Assembly: GCA_018402135.1 (NCBI GenBank) | Contig: JAGYJF010000002.1 | Span: 372,001 to 436,000 of the forward strand | Length of the DNA: 64,000 bases | Direction: 5' to 3' | Source: Flavobacteriaceae bacterium | GTDB taxonomy: Bacteria > Bacteroidota > Bacteroidia > Flavobacteriales > Flavobacteriaceae | Notes under the pieces: model-generated | Database searches by the model: none | The model's input: only the letters and a program-made list of their open reading frames with translations | Told to the model about the DNA's origin: nothing | Translations under genes and position numbers: made by a program | Part shown: positions 44,280 to 53,997 of the stretch, in pieces | How positions within the stretch are numbered: position 1 is the first letter of the stretch | Layout of the letters: each line of letters opens with the position of its first letter

Positions 44280-44851
44280 TACTCTTTAACGCGCTCTTTA
44301 TAGGTACCTTTTTCTGTTTCTACCTTAATTTTATCACCTTCATTAATAAAAAGTGGCACATTTACAATGGCTCCTGTTTCGACGGTTGCAGGTTTTGTGG
44401 CGTTGGTTGCCGTATTTCCTTTAACACCTGGTTCTGTATGGGTTACTTCTAAAATTACGCTTGCAGGCATATCAACCGATAACGGTACGCCGCCATCTTC
44501 AGCATTAATTAAAACCGTAACTACTTCACCTTCTTTAAGTAAATCTGGTGCATCTAAAGTAGATTTTTGAAGGGTAATCTGATTGTAATCATCCGTATTC
44601 ATAAAATGAAAGGTTTCACCTTCGGCGTACAAAAACTGATAACTGTGGGTTTCAACTCTTACATCTTCAATTTTATGTCCAGCAGAAAAAGTGTTGTCAA
44701 TTACTTTTCCGGTAGTAACACTTCTTAATTTGGTACGAACAAACGCTGGACCTTTGCCTGGTTTTACGTGTAAAAATTCTATTACTTTAAAAATATCGTG
44801 ATTGTATCGTATACACAATCCGTTTCTTATATCTGAAGTACTTGTTGCCAT
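44279..44851 (-). CDS. efp: Elongation factor P
   Basis: This 190-residue translation factor helps ribosomes over proline stretches. The KOW-like domain I has the modified lysine tip in KPGKGPAF (Lys32 or Lys34 region). Domains II and III follow, with the C-terminal GTYKERVKE. The modification pathway (EpmA or other) cannot be seen here. It sits inside the lipid A cluster, between lpxA and the LpxD paralogue, as in many Flavobacteriia. Confidence 0.97.
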   Translation of the reverse strand: MATSTSDIRNGLCIRYNHDIFKVIEFLHVKPGKGPAFVRTKLRSVTTGKVIDNTFSAGHKIEDVRVETHSYQFLYAEGETFHFMNTDDYNQITLQKSTLDAPDLLKEGEVVTVLINAEDGGVPLSVDMPASVILEVTHTEPGVKGNTATNATKPATVETGAIVNVPLFINEGDKIKVETEKGTYKERVKE

Positions 44852-44888
44852 TGGATTATTGTTGAAATTTAAAAATGATTTATATAAA

Positions 44889-45674
44889 TTAATTTGATTT
44901 AAAATAGCCTTTCATAATGCCACGATGAGAATTTTTAATGAATTGTAAAATTTCATCGCGCTCTGGTGTGGCTTCCATTTCGGCTTCAATAATTTCGGCC
45001 GCCTGGGTGTTATTGTAGTTTTTTTGATAAAGAATTCGATATATATTTTGAATTTCTCTTATTTTATCTGCCGAAAAACCGCGTCTTCTCAATCCAACCG
45101 AATTAATTCCAACATAAGAAAGTGGCTCGCGCGCCGCCTTTACAAATGGAGGCACATCTTTTCTAACCAAAGATCCGCCAGTTACAAAGGCGTGGTTACC
45201 GATGGCACAAAACTGGTGTACGGCAGTCATACCAGCTAAAACCACATAATCGCCAACCGTAATATGACCAGCCAAGGTGCTGTTATTTGAAAATATACAG
45301 TTGTTGCCAACTATGCAATCGTGCGCAATATGGCAATAAGCCATAATTAAACAATTATCGCCCACTACGGTTTTCATTTTATCGGTAGTACCGCGATTAA
45401 TCGTAACACATTCTCGAATGGTTACATTATTACCAATTTCTACGGTGGTATCCTCGTCGTTGTATTTTAGGTCTTGTGGTACCGCTGAAATCACCGCACC
45501 TGGAAAGATACTGCAATTTTTACCAATGCGAGCGCCTTCCATGATGGTAACGTTACTGCCTATCCATGTACCTTCGCCTATAACAACGTTGTTGTGAATG
45601 GTAGTAAACGGTTCTATAACAACATTTTTGGCTATTTTGGCACCTGGATGCACATATGCTAAGGGTTGATTCAT
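44889..45674 (-). CDS. lpxA: UDP-N-acetylglucosamine acyltransferase
   Basis: This 261-residue protein catalyses the first lipid A step: transfer of a 3-hydroxyacyl chain from ACP to UDP-GlcNAc. The left-handed beta-helix begins at AYVHPGAKIAKNVVIEPFTT. The catalytic His is in AYCHIAHDCIVGNNC, and the C-terminal helical domain starts near GINSVGLRRRGFSADKIREI. It is 6 bp after lpxC-fabZ and clearly within one operon. Confidence 0.97.
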   Translation of the reverse strand: MNQPLAYVHPGAKIAKNVVIEPFTTIHNNVVIGEGTWIGSNVTIMEGARIGKNCSIFPGAVISAVPQDLKYNDEDTTVEIGNNVTIRECVTINRGTTDKMKTVVGDNCLIMAYCHIAHDCIVGNNCIFSNNSTLAGHITVGDYVVLAGMTAVHQFCAIGNHAFVTGGSLVRKDVPPFVKAAREPLSYVGINSVGLRRRGFSADKIREIQNIYRILYQKNYNNTQAAEIIEAEMEATPERDEILQFIKNSHRGIMKGYFKSN

Positions 45675-45680
45675 CTTAAT

Positions 45681-47087
45681 TTATTTTACTTTTGAAATTT
45701 GCGCCATTAATTCGGCTTCTGCACATAATTTACCATTTGCGTAGGCATAACCTTGCATGTGGCAAATACCGCGTCGTATAGGTGTAATCAATTCACATTT
45801 AAATATTAACGTGTCTCCAGGAACTACTTTTTGTTTGAACTTGACATTGTCTATTTTCATAAAAAAAGTTAGATAATTTTCTGGATCAGGCACGGTGCTT
45901 AATACCAAAATACCGCCGGTTTGTGCCATGGCTTCAACAATTAATACACCAGGCATTACTGGTGCTCCAGGAAAATGACCTTGGAAAAAACTTTCGTTCA
46001 TGGTCACATTTTTCATCCCGATAACATGATGGTCGGACAGCTCAAAAACCTTGTCTAAGAATAAAAATGGCTGCCGGTGCGGCAACATATTCATAATCTG
46101 ACAAACATCCATCAAGGGTTCTTGATTAATGTCGATATTTGGCACATTGTTGCGACGTTCATTTTTTATAATTTTCGACATCTTTTTTGCGAATTGGGTA
46201 TTGATATAATGCCCAGGTTTATTGGCAATCACTTTCCCTTGAATGGCTGTACCAATAAGTGCTAAGTCACCAACTACATCTAGTAATTTATGACGTGCCG
46301 CTTCATTTGGATGGTGTAAGGTAAGGTTATCTAAAATTCCGTTAGGTTTTACTGAGATAGAATCCTTATTAAACGCCACTTTTAATTTCTCCATGGTTTC
46401 CGGAGATAGCTTTTTATCTACATATACAATGGCATTGTTTAAATCGCCACCTTTTATTAGGCCATTTTCTAGTAACATTTCCAATTCGTGTAAAAAACTA
46501 AAAGTTCTACTATCAGAAATTTCTTCTTTAAAATCTGAAACTTGGTTTAGCGTCGCATTTTGAGTTCCTAAGACCTTTGTTCCAAAGTCGACCATCGTGG
46601 TGACTTTGTATTCTGTAGACGGCATTACTAAAATCTCACTACCTGATTCTTCGTCGGTATAAGAAATAATGTCTGTTACTACATACACTTCTCTAACCGC
46701 ATCTTGTTCTATTATTTCAGCCTTTTCAATAGCTTCCACAAAGAATTTTGAAGAGCCATCCATAATTGGTGGTTCGGATGCATTTAATTCAATAATAGCA
46801 TTATCAACACCCATTCCAACTAATGCTGCTAAAACATGCTCACAGGTTTGGATAGTGACACCATTTTTCTCTAAACAAGTGCCGCGTTGGGTATTAGTTA
46901 CGTAATTGGCATCGGCTTCAATTACTGGATTTCCTTCTAAATCAACACGTTTAAATGCGAAACCGCTATGAATTGGCGCTGGCTTAAACGTAAGTTTTAC
47001 GATGTTACCCGTATGAAGTCCAACACCTTCTAAAGAGACTTCATTTTTGATTGTTTTTTGCCTTTGTTCTGTTTTAACTATCGCCAT
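45681..47087 (-). CDS. lpxC-fabZ: Bifunctional UDP-3-O-acyl-N-acetylglucosamine deacetylase/3-hydroxyacyl-ACP dehydratase
   Basis: This 468-residue fusion is typical of Bacteroidota. LpxC (about 1-300) has [34 protein letters not shown] (zinc His) and a later [15 protein letters not shown] with His and Asp ligands. FabZ (about 325-468) has [11 protein letters not shown] and the catalytic [19 protein letters not shown]. It thus joins the committed lipid A step to fatty acid dehydration, so flux between the two pathways is balanced in one protein. It overlaps lpxD by 14 bp. Confidence 0.97.
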   Translation of the reverse strand: MAIVKTEQRQKTIKNEVSLEGVGLHTGNIVKLTFKPAPIHSGFAFKRVDLEGNPVIEADANYVTNTQRGTCLEKNGVTIQTCEHVLAALVGMGVDNAIIELNASEPPIMDGSSKFFVEAIEKAEIIEQDAVREVYVVTDIISYTDEESGSEILVMPSTEYKVTTMVDFGTKVLGTQNATLNQVSDFKEEISDSRTFSFLHELEMLLENGLIKGGDLNNAIVYVDKKLSPETMEKLKVAFNKDSISVKPNGILDNLTLHHPNEAARHKLLDVVGDLALIGTAIQGKVIANKPGHYINTQFAKKMSKIIKNERRNNVPNIDINQEPLMDVCQIMNMLPHRQPFLFLDKVFELSDHHVIGMKNVTMNESFFQGHFPGAPVMPGVLIVEAMAQTGGILVLSTVPDPENYLTFFMKIDNVKFKQKVVPGDTLIFKCELITPIRRGICHMQGYAYANGKLCAEAELMAQISKVK

Positions 47088-48102
47088 TTTGTTTACTTTG
47101 AAGCTGATTGATGTCTTTCATTATTTTAGGTAAATTCTTGAAATGCACGTAAGATTTATTGTAATCGCCATATCCAAAAGCAGGTGAACCTTGTAACACC
47201 TCGTTATCTTTAACATTTCGACCAATGCCAGATTGCGCTTGGATTTTAACATTATTACCAATGGTTATATGACCCGCAAAACCTACTTGTCCTCCAATTT
47301 GACAATTTTCGCCAATCTTGGTAGAACCAGCAACTCCGGTTTGTGCTGCTATAACAGTGTTTTTACCAATTTCAACATTATGCGCTATCTGTATTTGATT
47401 GTCTAGCTTTACGCCTCTTCGTATAATGGTGCTGCCTAGTGTTGCACGATCAATGGTGGTACAAGCTCCAATATCTACATTGTCTTCAATAATTACATTG
47501 CCAGTTTGTGGTACTTTCTGATATTCACCATTTTGGTCTGGTGCAAAACCAAAACCATCAGCGCCAATAATAGCGCCTGAATTGATTACACAGTTGGCTC
47601 CAACAACGCAATCGGAGTAAATTTTAGCGCCCGCGAATATAATGGTGTTGGATCCAATGGTTACATTATCGCCGATATAAACATTCGGGAATATTTTAAC
47701 ATTATCGCCAATGTTTACCTTATCGCCTACGTAAGAAAAAGCACCGAGGTAAATATCTTTTCCATACAACGCGGTTTCCGCAATAAAACTAGGTTGTTCT
47801 ATTCCTAATTTATTTAGTTTAATTTGATTGTAATACGATAGTAATTGCGAAAATGCTTTATAAGCATCTTCAACTTTAATAAGGGTTGTTGTAATTGCTT
47901 GTTCAGCCACAAAAGCTTTATCTACAATAGTTATTGAAGCTTTGGTAGTATATATATAAGACTTGTATTTTGGATTGGCCAAAAAAGTAAGACTTCCCGG
48001 GATACCTTCTTCTATTTTGGCAAGTTTAGAAACTTCAACATCGGGATTCCCTTCTATTTCACCTTCTAAAATACCTGCTATTTGTTGTGCTGTGAATTTC
48101 AC
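47074..48102 (-). CDS. lpxD: UDP-3-O-(3-hydroxyacyl)glucosamine N-acyltransferase
   Basis: This 342-residue lipid A enzyme has the uridine-binding N-domain ([19 protein letters not shown]) and a hexapeptide beta-helix with the catalytic His in [15 protein letters not shown]. The GTG at 48102 is chosen as the start because the conserved LpxD N-terminus ([10 protein letters not shown]) begins there. A longer frame would start at a TTG (48138) with 12 non-conserved residues. It overlaps lpxC-fabZ by 14 bp. Confidence 0.94.
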   Translation of the reverse strand: MKFTAQQIAGILEGEIEGNPDVEVSKLAKIEEGIPGSLTFLANPKYKSYIYTTKASITIVDKAFVAEQAITTTLIKVEDAYKAFSQLLSYYNQIKLNKLGIEQPSFIAETALYGKDIYLGAFSYVGDKVNIGDNVKIFPNVYIGDNVTIGSNTIIFAGAKIYSDCVVGANCVINSGAIIGADGFGFAPDQNGEYQKVPQTGNVIIEDNVDIGACTTIDRATLGSTIIRRGVKLDNQIQIAHNVEIGKNTVIAAQTGVAGSTKIGENCQIGGQVGFAGHITIGNNVKIQAQSGIGRNVKDNEVLQGSPAFGYGDYNKSYVHFKNLPKIMKDINQLQSKQNGDS

Positions 48103-48154
48103 ATGTTCATTTTTTAGCGGTTGGTTGATTACTGGCAAAAATAGAAAAAATGTA

Positions 48155-49381
48155 TCATATACTATTCTTTGGGTAACATATAAAATATTTAACTACAGGT
48201 TTTGTGAGAGCCTTCAAGTTTAAATGATCAGATGCTTTTACAATGTTCTGAATTTTTCCGCTTTTGTAAAGTACGTTGATTTGTTCCTTTTTCAAGGTAT
48301 AAGCTTGGTTTGAAATCATCCCATCAAAAATGAAATATTTAGCTTCGTCAATTGAAAAGTTGTTGGTTATTGCAAATTCCTGCTGTTTTTGTTTTAATTG
48401 GTTTTGATTAATAGCTTTAGATTTGATTTTAACTTTCAGTAACTGTCTATTAATAATCATTTGGGATAGTTGTTTTATAACTTGATCATCGTGATTTTGC
48501 CATTGTTTAACTGCCGAAATAATGTCATAATCGTCTAAATTGGCGAAATGCTGGAGTGTGTTGAAATTAAAGTCTGTTAAACTCACATCGTTTTCTATAA
48601 AGTATTGAAGTGCCTTGCTTGCTGAAATTTCAACACCTTGAAGATACAACCATTTGGCACGTTTTAAAATCCCCATCAATAACTGTTCGGCCACCAAACT
48701 TGTTTTATGTAAATACACCTGCCAATACATAAGTCGTCTGGCTAACAAGAATTTCTCAACACTGTAAATGCCCTTTTCTTCAATCACCAAATCGTCTTCT
48801 ACCACATTAAGCATACTTATTAAGCGTTCGCTATTGATGTTTCCTTCGGCCACACCAGTGTAAAAGCTGTCTCGTTTAAGATAATCGGCGCGATCCATAT
48901 CTAGCTGGCTTGCGATGAGCTGACACATAAATTTACGAGGATAGTTACCCTTAAAAATTTGAATAGCCAACGTTAAACTTCCGTTAAACTCGGCGTTAAG
49001 ATGTTCCATAAATTTGAGCGAAATTTGCTCATGACTTAGGTCTTTGGTAATACTATGTTCCAAGGTATGTGAAAATGGCCCATGACCAATATCGTGCAAA
49101 AGTATGGCTGTAAGTAAGGCAGTAGATTCATCTTCAGAAATATCAACTCCTTTAGAACGAAGCGTATAGATGGCTTTTTGCATAAGATGCATACTGCCTA
49201 ATGCGTGATGAAAACGGGTGTGATGGGCACCGGGATACACCATATAAGACAATCCCATTTGAGTAATTCGGCGCAAGCGTTGAAAGTAAGGATGCTCAAT
49301 TAAATTAAAAATCAATCCGTTGGGAATCGTAATAAAACCGTAAATTGGGTCGTTAAATATTTTAAGTTTGTTGATAGCCAT
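48155..49381 (-). CDS. HD-domain phosphohydrolase
   Basis: This 408-residue cytosolic protein has an HD-type metal site: [26 protein letters not shown] (first His), [14 protein letters not shown] (His-Asp), and [18 protein letters not shown] (last Asp). The sequence is of the dGTPase/SAMHD1-like group; some members are dNTP triphosphohydrolases, so nucleotide pool control is plausible. It is the first gene of the lpx cluster and reads away from the divergent porX gene. Confidence 0.9.
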   Translation of the reverse strand: MAINKLKIFNDPIYGFITIPNGLIFNLIEHPYFQRLRRITQMGLSYMVYPGAHHTRFHHALGSMHLMQKAIYTLRSKGVDISEDESTALLTAILLHDIGHGPFSHTLEHSITKDLSHEQISLKFMEHLNAEFNGSLTLAIQIFKGNYPRKFMCQLIASQLDMDRADYLKRDSFYTGVAEGNINSERLISMLNVVEDDLVIEEKGIYSVEKFLLARRLMYWQVYLHKTSLVAEQLLMGILKRAKWLYLQGVEISASKALQYFIENDVSLTDFNFNTLQHFANLDDYDIISAVKQWQNHDDQVIKQLSQMIINRQLLKVKIKSKAINQNQLKQKQQEFAITNNFSIDEAKYFIFDGMISNQAYTLKKEQINVLYKSGKIQNIVKASDHLNLKALTKPVVKYFICYPKNSI

Positions 49382-49416
49382 CAGACGGTAAAATTCAATT
49401 GTTTAAACAAATATAC

Positions 49417-50976
49417 ATGAACCATATAAATATTCTTTGGGTTGACGATGAAATTGATTTATTAAAACCACACATCCTTTTTTTAGAGCAAAAACAGTAT
49501 AAAGTTACCACTTGCCAAAGTGGTACTGAAGCTTTGGAAATTTTAGACGATATTAATTTTGATATCGTTTTTTTAGATGAAAACATGCCTGGACTTACTG
49601 GCTTAGAAACCCTAAACGAAATAAAGGGGCGACGCGCCAACCTTCCGGTCGTTATGATTACCAAAAGTGAAGAAGAGTATATTATGGAAGAAGCCATTGG
49701 AAACAAAATTGCCGATTACTTAATTAAACCCGTAAATCCGAACCAGATTTTACTTTCACTAAAAAAGAACTTGGACCATTCGCGATTGGTGTCGGAGCGC
49801 ACAACCTCAAATTATCAGCAAGAATTTAGAAAAATTGCCATGGATATGGCGATGGTAAACACCTATGAAGAATGGTCCGAACTCTACCGAAAACTACTTT
49901 ACTGGGAATTACAGTTAGAAGATATTGAAGATATTGGTATGACCGAGATTTTAGAATCTCAAAAAACCGAAGCCAATTTACAGTTTGGAAAATTTATAGA
50001 AAAGAATTACCCGCAATGGTTTGAAAATCCTAAATCGGCACCAGTGATGTCGCATACCTTGTTTAGAGAAAAAATAATGCCGGAAATTAGTAAAGAGCAA
50101 CCAACCTTATTGATTGTGGTAGACAATTTACGTTACGACCAATGGAAAGCTTTTGAACCTGTGGTGAATAATTATTACAAAAAAGCTTCTGAGATTCCAT
50201 TTTACAGTATTTTACCAACGGCCACACAATATGCACGGAACGCTATTTTCTCTGGATTAATGCCGAGTGATATGGAAAAACTGCATCCGCAATACTGGAA
50301 AAACGATACGGACGATGGCGGTAAAAATCTTTATGAAGCTGAGTTTTTAGACTCGCAATTAAAGCGTTTAGGCATGAGTGATTTAAAAGTTGAATACCAT
50401 AAAATAACCAATCTAAAAAACGGTAAAAAGATTGCTGAAAACTTTAAATCTCAAAAAGACAACGATTTAACTGTGGTGGTTTATAACTTTGTTGATATGC
50501 TTTCGCATTCAAAAACCGAAATGGATGTGGTAAAAGAATTGGCCTCAAACGACAAAGCTTACCGCAGCTTAGCACTAAGTTGGTTTAAAAACTCGCCGCT
50601 GCTCGAAATTATTCAGCAAGCGCAACAACTAGGATTCAAATTAATACTCACTACCGACCACGGTACTATCAATGTAAAAAATCCTTCCAAAGTGATTGGT
50701 GATCGCGATACCAGTTTAAACCTGCGTTATAAAACAGGCCGAAGCCTTACTTACCAGGACAAAGATGTTATGGCGGTTAAAAACCCTAAAACCATTCATC
50801 TGCCTTCTATGAGTATGAATAGTTCGTTTGTATTTGCCAAAGGTGATTTGTTTTTGGCTTATCCAAACAACTACAACCATTATGTAAGTTATTATCGCAA
50901 TAGCTATCAACACGGTGGCATTAGCTTAGAAGAAATGATTATTCCATTTGTGGTATTGCAACCTAAGCAGAAATAA
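49417..50976 (+). CDS. porX: PorX-type response regulator with PglZ-like phosphatase domain
   Basis: This 519-residue cytosolic regulator has an N-terminal receiver domain with the acidic pair Asp10-Asp11 and phosphoacceptor Asp54 (FLDENMPG). A linker follows, and the C-terminal PglZ/alkaline-phosphatase-superfamily domain contains LLIVVDNLRYDQWKAF, FVDMLSH, LTTDHGTI and GGISLEEMIIP. In Porphyromonas and Flavobacteriia PorX couples a two-component signal to the T9SS and hydrolyses nucleotide messengers. That fits the T9SS-sorted protein at 56029-60261. The ATG at 49417 is chosen; a longer frame adds only six residues. Confidence 0.93.
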   Translation: MNHINILWVDDEIDLLKPHILFLEQKQYKVTTCQSGTEALEILDDINFDIVFLDENMPGLTGLETLNEIKGRRANLPVVMITKSEEEYIMEEAIGNKIADYLIKPVNPNQILLSLKKNLDHSRLVSERTTSNYQQEFRKIAMDMAMVNTYEEWSELYRKLLYWELQLEDIEDIGMTEILESQKTEANLQFGKFIEKNYPQWFENPKSAPVMSHTLFREKIMPEISKEQPTLLIVVDNLRYDQWKAFEPVVNNYYKKASEIPFYSILPTATQYARNAIFSGLMPSDMEKLHPQYWKNDTDDGGKNLYEAEFLDSQLKRLGMSDLKVEYHKITNLKNGKKIAENFKSQKDNDLTVVVYNFVDMLSHSKTEMDVVKELASNDKAYRSLALSWFKNSPLLEIIQQAQQLGFKLILTTDHGTINVKNPSKVIGDRDTSLNLRYKTGRSLTYQDKDVMAVKNPKTIHLPSMSMNSSFVFAKGDLFLAYPNNYNHYVSYYRNSYQHGGISLEEMIIPFVVLQPKQK

Positions 50977-51137
50977 GGTGTTATTTAATTAATAACTAAG
51001 TATTTATTGTTGTTTTTATATGAATCGCATATTTAAAATAATCTATTAAAAGCAAAAATGTCCGATGAAATGCATATTTTTTTAGGATAATACAATTATT
51101 CTATGTAATATTGTATCCTAATAATTGCATTAATATC

Positions 51138-51560
51138 GTGGAAACTGTTTACAAACTTCAAGAAATTAACCAAGTAGCGCAGAATATTGTAGCGTCTTTA
51201 GGCACCAAAGTACTGTGTTTTTATGGTGATATGGGTAGTGGTAAAACTACCTTTATCAAAGCTTTGGTTTCTGCCTTGGGTAGCATAGATACAGTGAGTA
51301 GCCCTACGTTTTCCATAGTAAACGAATACCGTACACCTACGGATACGATATTTCATTTTGATTTATACCGTGTAAAAGATATAGAAGAATTGTATCAAAT
51401 AGGTATAGAAGATTACCTAGAAAGTGATGCTTGGATATTTATTGAATGGCCACAAGTAATAGAAGATTTATTGCCAGAAACGTGCACAGCCTTTCATTTT
51501 ACGGCTATAGATAAGGAGCATCGCAGCCTCAAATTAACCGAAAACTATTGTTTAACCTAA
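51138..51560 (+). CDS. tsaE: tRNA threonylcarbamoyladenosine biosynthesis ATPase
   Basis: This 140-residue P-loop ATPase works with TsaB and TsaD in t6A synthesis. The Walker A motif is GDMGSGKTT at residues 30-38, followed by SSPTFSIVNEY and FHFDLYRVKDIEEL with the family Asp. The start is chosen as GTG (51138); the only longer option is TTG at 51111, and no ATG is in frame. It follows porX and is normally next to the alanine dehydrogenase gene in relatives, here 2.4 kb away owing to inserted genes. Confidence 0.92.
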   Translation: METVYKLQEINQVAQNIVASLGTKVLCFYGDMGSGKTTFIKALVSALGSIDTVSSPTFSIVNEYRTPTDTIFHFDLYRVKDIEELYQIGIEDYLESDAWIFIEWPQVIEDLLPETCTAFHFTAIDKEHRSLKLTENYCLT

Positions 51561-51689
51561 TAAAACGCTTAAATGCAGTAAAAAAATGTTAAAATTTTAG
51601 GCAACCTGCCCCAGTGTATTGCTAAAGAGTACGGAAAAACCGTAACGTTCATAGGACTTTGTTAATTTACTTTAACATTTCATTAACAG

Positions 51690-51717
51690 TTGAAGGCTGC
51701 AGTGAAAGTTAACTTTG
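51690..51717 (+). promoter_or_regulatory. Promoter of the secreted-peptide gene
   Basis: A -33 TTG (51690-51692) and a perfect -7 TAACTTTG (51710-51717) are separated by 17 bases. The ATG at 51750 follows 32 bases after the -7 box. Confidence 0.65.
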
Positions 51718-51749
51718 TAGTATAATTAATTAATTAAATCCCTTGAATT

Positions 51750-51890
51750 ATGAAAACAAAAAAATTAGTATTAGCAATTGCAATTTTCGGTGGTGTGTTG
51801 TTCACTGCACAGGCAATAAACATTGATTTAAATGAGCAATCAACAACCCAAATCGACAAGACTAGAGTCAAATTGGCTCCACAAGGATAA
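51750..51890 (+). CDS. Tiny secreted peptide precursor (46 aa)
   Basis: The frame MKTKKLVLAIAIFGGVLFTA with a following QAIN is a near-perfect signal peptide (basic n-region, hydrophobic h-region, small residues before QA). A mature part of about 25 residues rich in charged and polar residues (IDLNEQSTTQIDKTRVKLAP) follows. A consensus promoter lies 32 bases upstream. The last 59 bp overlap the next gene in another frame. Small secreted peptides of this type are easily missed in annotation. Function unknown. Confidence 0.72.
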   Translation: MKTKKLVLAIAIFGGVLFTAQAINIDLNEQSTTQIDKTRVKLAPQG

Positions 51891-52386
51891 GAAGCTAAGT
51901 CGAAAAGCAATTATATTAGGGAGTATTGTAGGTACGCTTGTAGCCGCAACTCCCTTTTTGTTTTATTTATACATTTTTATTCCAGATGAAGTTATCTGGG
52001 AAAATTTCCTTTTTACATATAAAAGTGGCTTTTACGAAAGCGCACAAATTGGAATGTGGATGATCTTAGGTAAGATAATTCCCATCCTACTTTTATTTAT
52101 TTGGTTTTTCACCTGTAAGCATTGGTGGTACCATGCTATAATTGTGCCAATTGCAATGTATAGTTATCAAATAGCTGGAATTATTAATTCTGAAAGTAGA
52201 CATTTCGATGAATTCAAATTAATGTACTTAGTACCTTTAATGGCTATCATAATTCCTTCAATTTATTTGATACGCGCTCAAATGTTTAATAAATTAAATG
52301 ACGCTGGAAAAACTATGGAAGAGTTGGAAGCTGAGTTTATGATCAAACCCACTACTGTTTGGGGTAAAGTGAAACAGTTTTTTTAA
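51832..52386 (+). CDS. Multi-pass membrane protein of unknown function
   Basis: This 184-residue protein has a hydrophilic, basic N-terminus and four hydrophobic segments (about 27-49, 74-96, 102-120 and 130-150), with a cytosolic C-terminal tail. No family is recognised. Its start lies inside the secreted-peptide gene, so its translation may be coupled to that gene. It is AT-rich like its neighbours. Confidence 0.7.
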   Translation: MSNQQPKSTRLESNWLHKDKKLSRKAIILGSIVGTLVAATPFLFYLYIFIPDEVIWENFLFTYKSGFYESAQIGMWMILGKIIPILLLFIWFFTCKHWWYHAIIVPIAMYSYQIAGIINSESRHFDEFKLMYLVPLMAIIIPSIYLIRAQMFNKLNDAGKTMEELEAEFMIKPTTVWGKVKQFF

Positions 52387-52482
52387 TAATCCAATACAGC
52401 TTCTAGTCGCATTAAGGATTTAAAGTACTTAGTTCTAGATAAAATCTTCTTTTAAAAAACATAGGAGTAGACAAAGTCATCA

Positions 52483-52631
52483 GCACAAAGCACACGAAGA
52501 AAAAGTAACACTTTGGACCTCTGTGTAAATCTTAGCTTCCTTTGTGGTTAAAAAAACTACGAAGAATACAAAGTCCGCACAAAGCACACGAAGAAAAAGC
52601 AACACTTTGAGACCTCTGTGTAAATCTTAGC
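52483..52631. repeat. Tandem copies of the CACAAAG-type dispersed repeat
   Basis: A 54-bp unit starting GCACAAAGCACACGAAGAAA lies at 52483-52536 and again at 52577-52631, with a 94-bp period. The gap copy reads CCTTTGTGGTTAAAAAAAC. The same repeat family occurs at 13118-13295. The 52387-52865 gap also contains the IS110 leader. Confidence 0.8.
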
Positions 52632-52703
52632 GACCCTTTAGTTTGCAAAGTATAAATTTAGTTATTAATTCAGGATTAAATTTGTGTTTATTAATCAATC
52701 CAC

Positions 52704-52839
52704 AAGAAACAGGGTGAATCAGTTTGCGCCAAAGGATTTCAGACCTATACGAAGATTACGACCCCTGTTCCTTTGAGAGCCAGATCAAGATAGAAATTTA
52801 GGCTAACGACCTATTATTAAGGACTTGGATAAAACTCTC
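52704..52839 (+). ncRNA. Candidate IS110 bridge RNA (copy 2)
   Basis: Stem 1 pairs 52704-52714 (AAGAAACAGGG) with 52763-52773 (CCCTGTTCCTT). Stem 2 pairs 52775-52779 (GAGAG) with 52835-52839 (CTCTC), and 52784-52789 (ATCAAG) with 52824-52830 (CTTGGAT) with one bulge. It encloses the hairpin TAGG/CCTA (52799-52802/52810-52813). Order and spacing match copy 1 although the sequence differs, which supports a conserved RNA rather than chance pairing. Confidence 0.6.
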
Positions 52840-52865
52840 TTTGTGGATATTTAAAACTTACTGTG

Positions 52866-53899
52866 ATGAAACAAAAGTACGTAATTGGAATCGACATTTC
52901 AAAATCAAAATTAGATTGTGCTGTGATTGACTTTAACCATCAGTTACATTTAGAGAAACAAATTAAAAACAATCAAAAGCCTTACAAACTTTTCTGCAAA
53001 CGTTACTTAAAAGTTTAGGTGTTAATCAAGAAGAAGTTCTGATTTGCTGTGAGAATACAGGAATATACAACCGACCATTAGAGTTGATATGTGTTAAATT
53101 GGGTGTTAAGTTATGGGTAGAACATGCCTTAAAAATTAAGCGTGCTACTACCGATATGAGGGGTAAGGATGATAGAAAAGATGCACAGCGTATTGCTCAA
53201 TATGCCGTAAGATACATTGACAAGAGACTGGAATATCAAGAGCCATCTGATTTAATCAAAGAAATGCATTTATTAACCAAAAGTCGTAATACTTTACTAT
53301 CTCAAAAAGTTGCTATTGATAATCAAATAAAAGAAGCCAAAACACACGATACATTTGAGTATAAAATATTGACCAAAGCATACGCAAAAGCATTAAAAGT
53401 ATTGAAGAAAAGCATTAAAGAAATAGAAGTTAAAATAGAATCTTTAATACAACAAGATGCAGCTGCCAAGCAAAATATTGACTTAATCACTTCCATACCA
53501 GGTATAGGAAATCAAGTAGCTATCAATCTTATTATAGCCACAAATAATTTTGAATCATTTAATTCAGCAAAGCACCTGGCCTGCTATGCAGGAGTAGTAC
53601 CATTTAAAAACGAATCAGGAGTTGTAATTAAAAAAGCTAGAATATCAAAAATGGCTAACAAAAACATTAAAAGCTTGATGCATCTTGCAGCCATGGCAGC
53701 TGTTAGATTTGATTCCGAATTAAAAGAATATTTTATCAGAAAAGTCAAAGAGGGCAAAAACAAAATGAGTGTACTGAATGCTGTCCGCAATAAATTAATA
53801 CATCGAATAATGGCTGTAATTAAAAGAAGACAACCCTATTTAAGAAAAGATGAGTATTTCTATCAACAAAGAAATAATTTTTCTTGTTTCTTAACATAG
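52866..53899 (+). pseudogene. IS110-family transposase, frameshifted near the N-terminus
   Basis: The frame starting at ATG 52866 gives MKQKYVIGIDISKSKLDCAV, the DEDD start, but stops 51 codons later. The rest of the gene continues in the -1 frame from about 52979 (KALQTFLQTLLKSLGVNQEE, then CCENTGIY), through DMRGKDDRKDAQRIA, PGIGNQVAINLIIATNNF and the serine-domain region (FKNESGVVIKKARI) to LNAVRNKLIHRIMAV. A single missing base in CAATCAAAAGCC explains the break. A programmed -1 frameshift is possible but not supported by a classic slippery heptamer. The full product would be about 344 residues. Confidence 0.88.
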
Positions 53900-53997
53900 A
53901 AATCTTTGTGGTAAAAAAAACCAACCAAACCATTTTTTACATTACACTTGCGCCATTTAAATTATTATCCGTAATTTGAGTTATCAATTTAACTTAA

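Larger units (their letters stand above)
52635..53902 (+). mobile_element. IS110-family insertion sequence, copy 2
   Basis: The element consists of a structured leader and a frameshifted transposase. The ends are inferred: the left flank stops mid-repeat near 52632 (CTTAGCGACC) and the right flank resumes the same dispersed repeat at about 53903 (ATCTTTGTGGTAAAAAAAAC). The element appears to have inserted into a repeat copy. Total length is about 1.27 kb, suitable for IS110. Confidence 0.75.

Noticed and set aside
52960-52985. Programmed ribosomal frameshifting in the IS110 gene
   Set aside because: The site CAATCAAAAGCC is not a standard slippery heptamer and no downstream stimulatory structure is evident; mutation or sequence error is simpler, so it is listed as a pseudogene.
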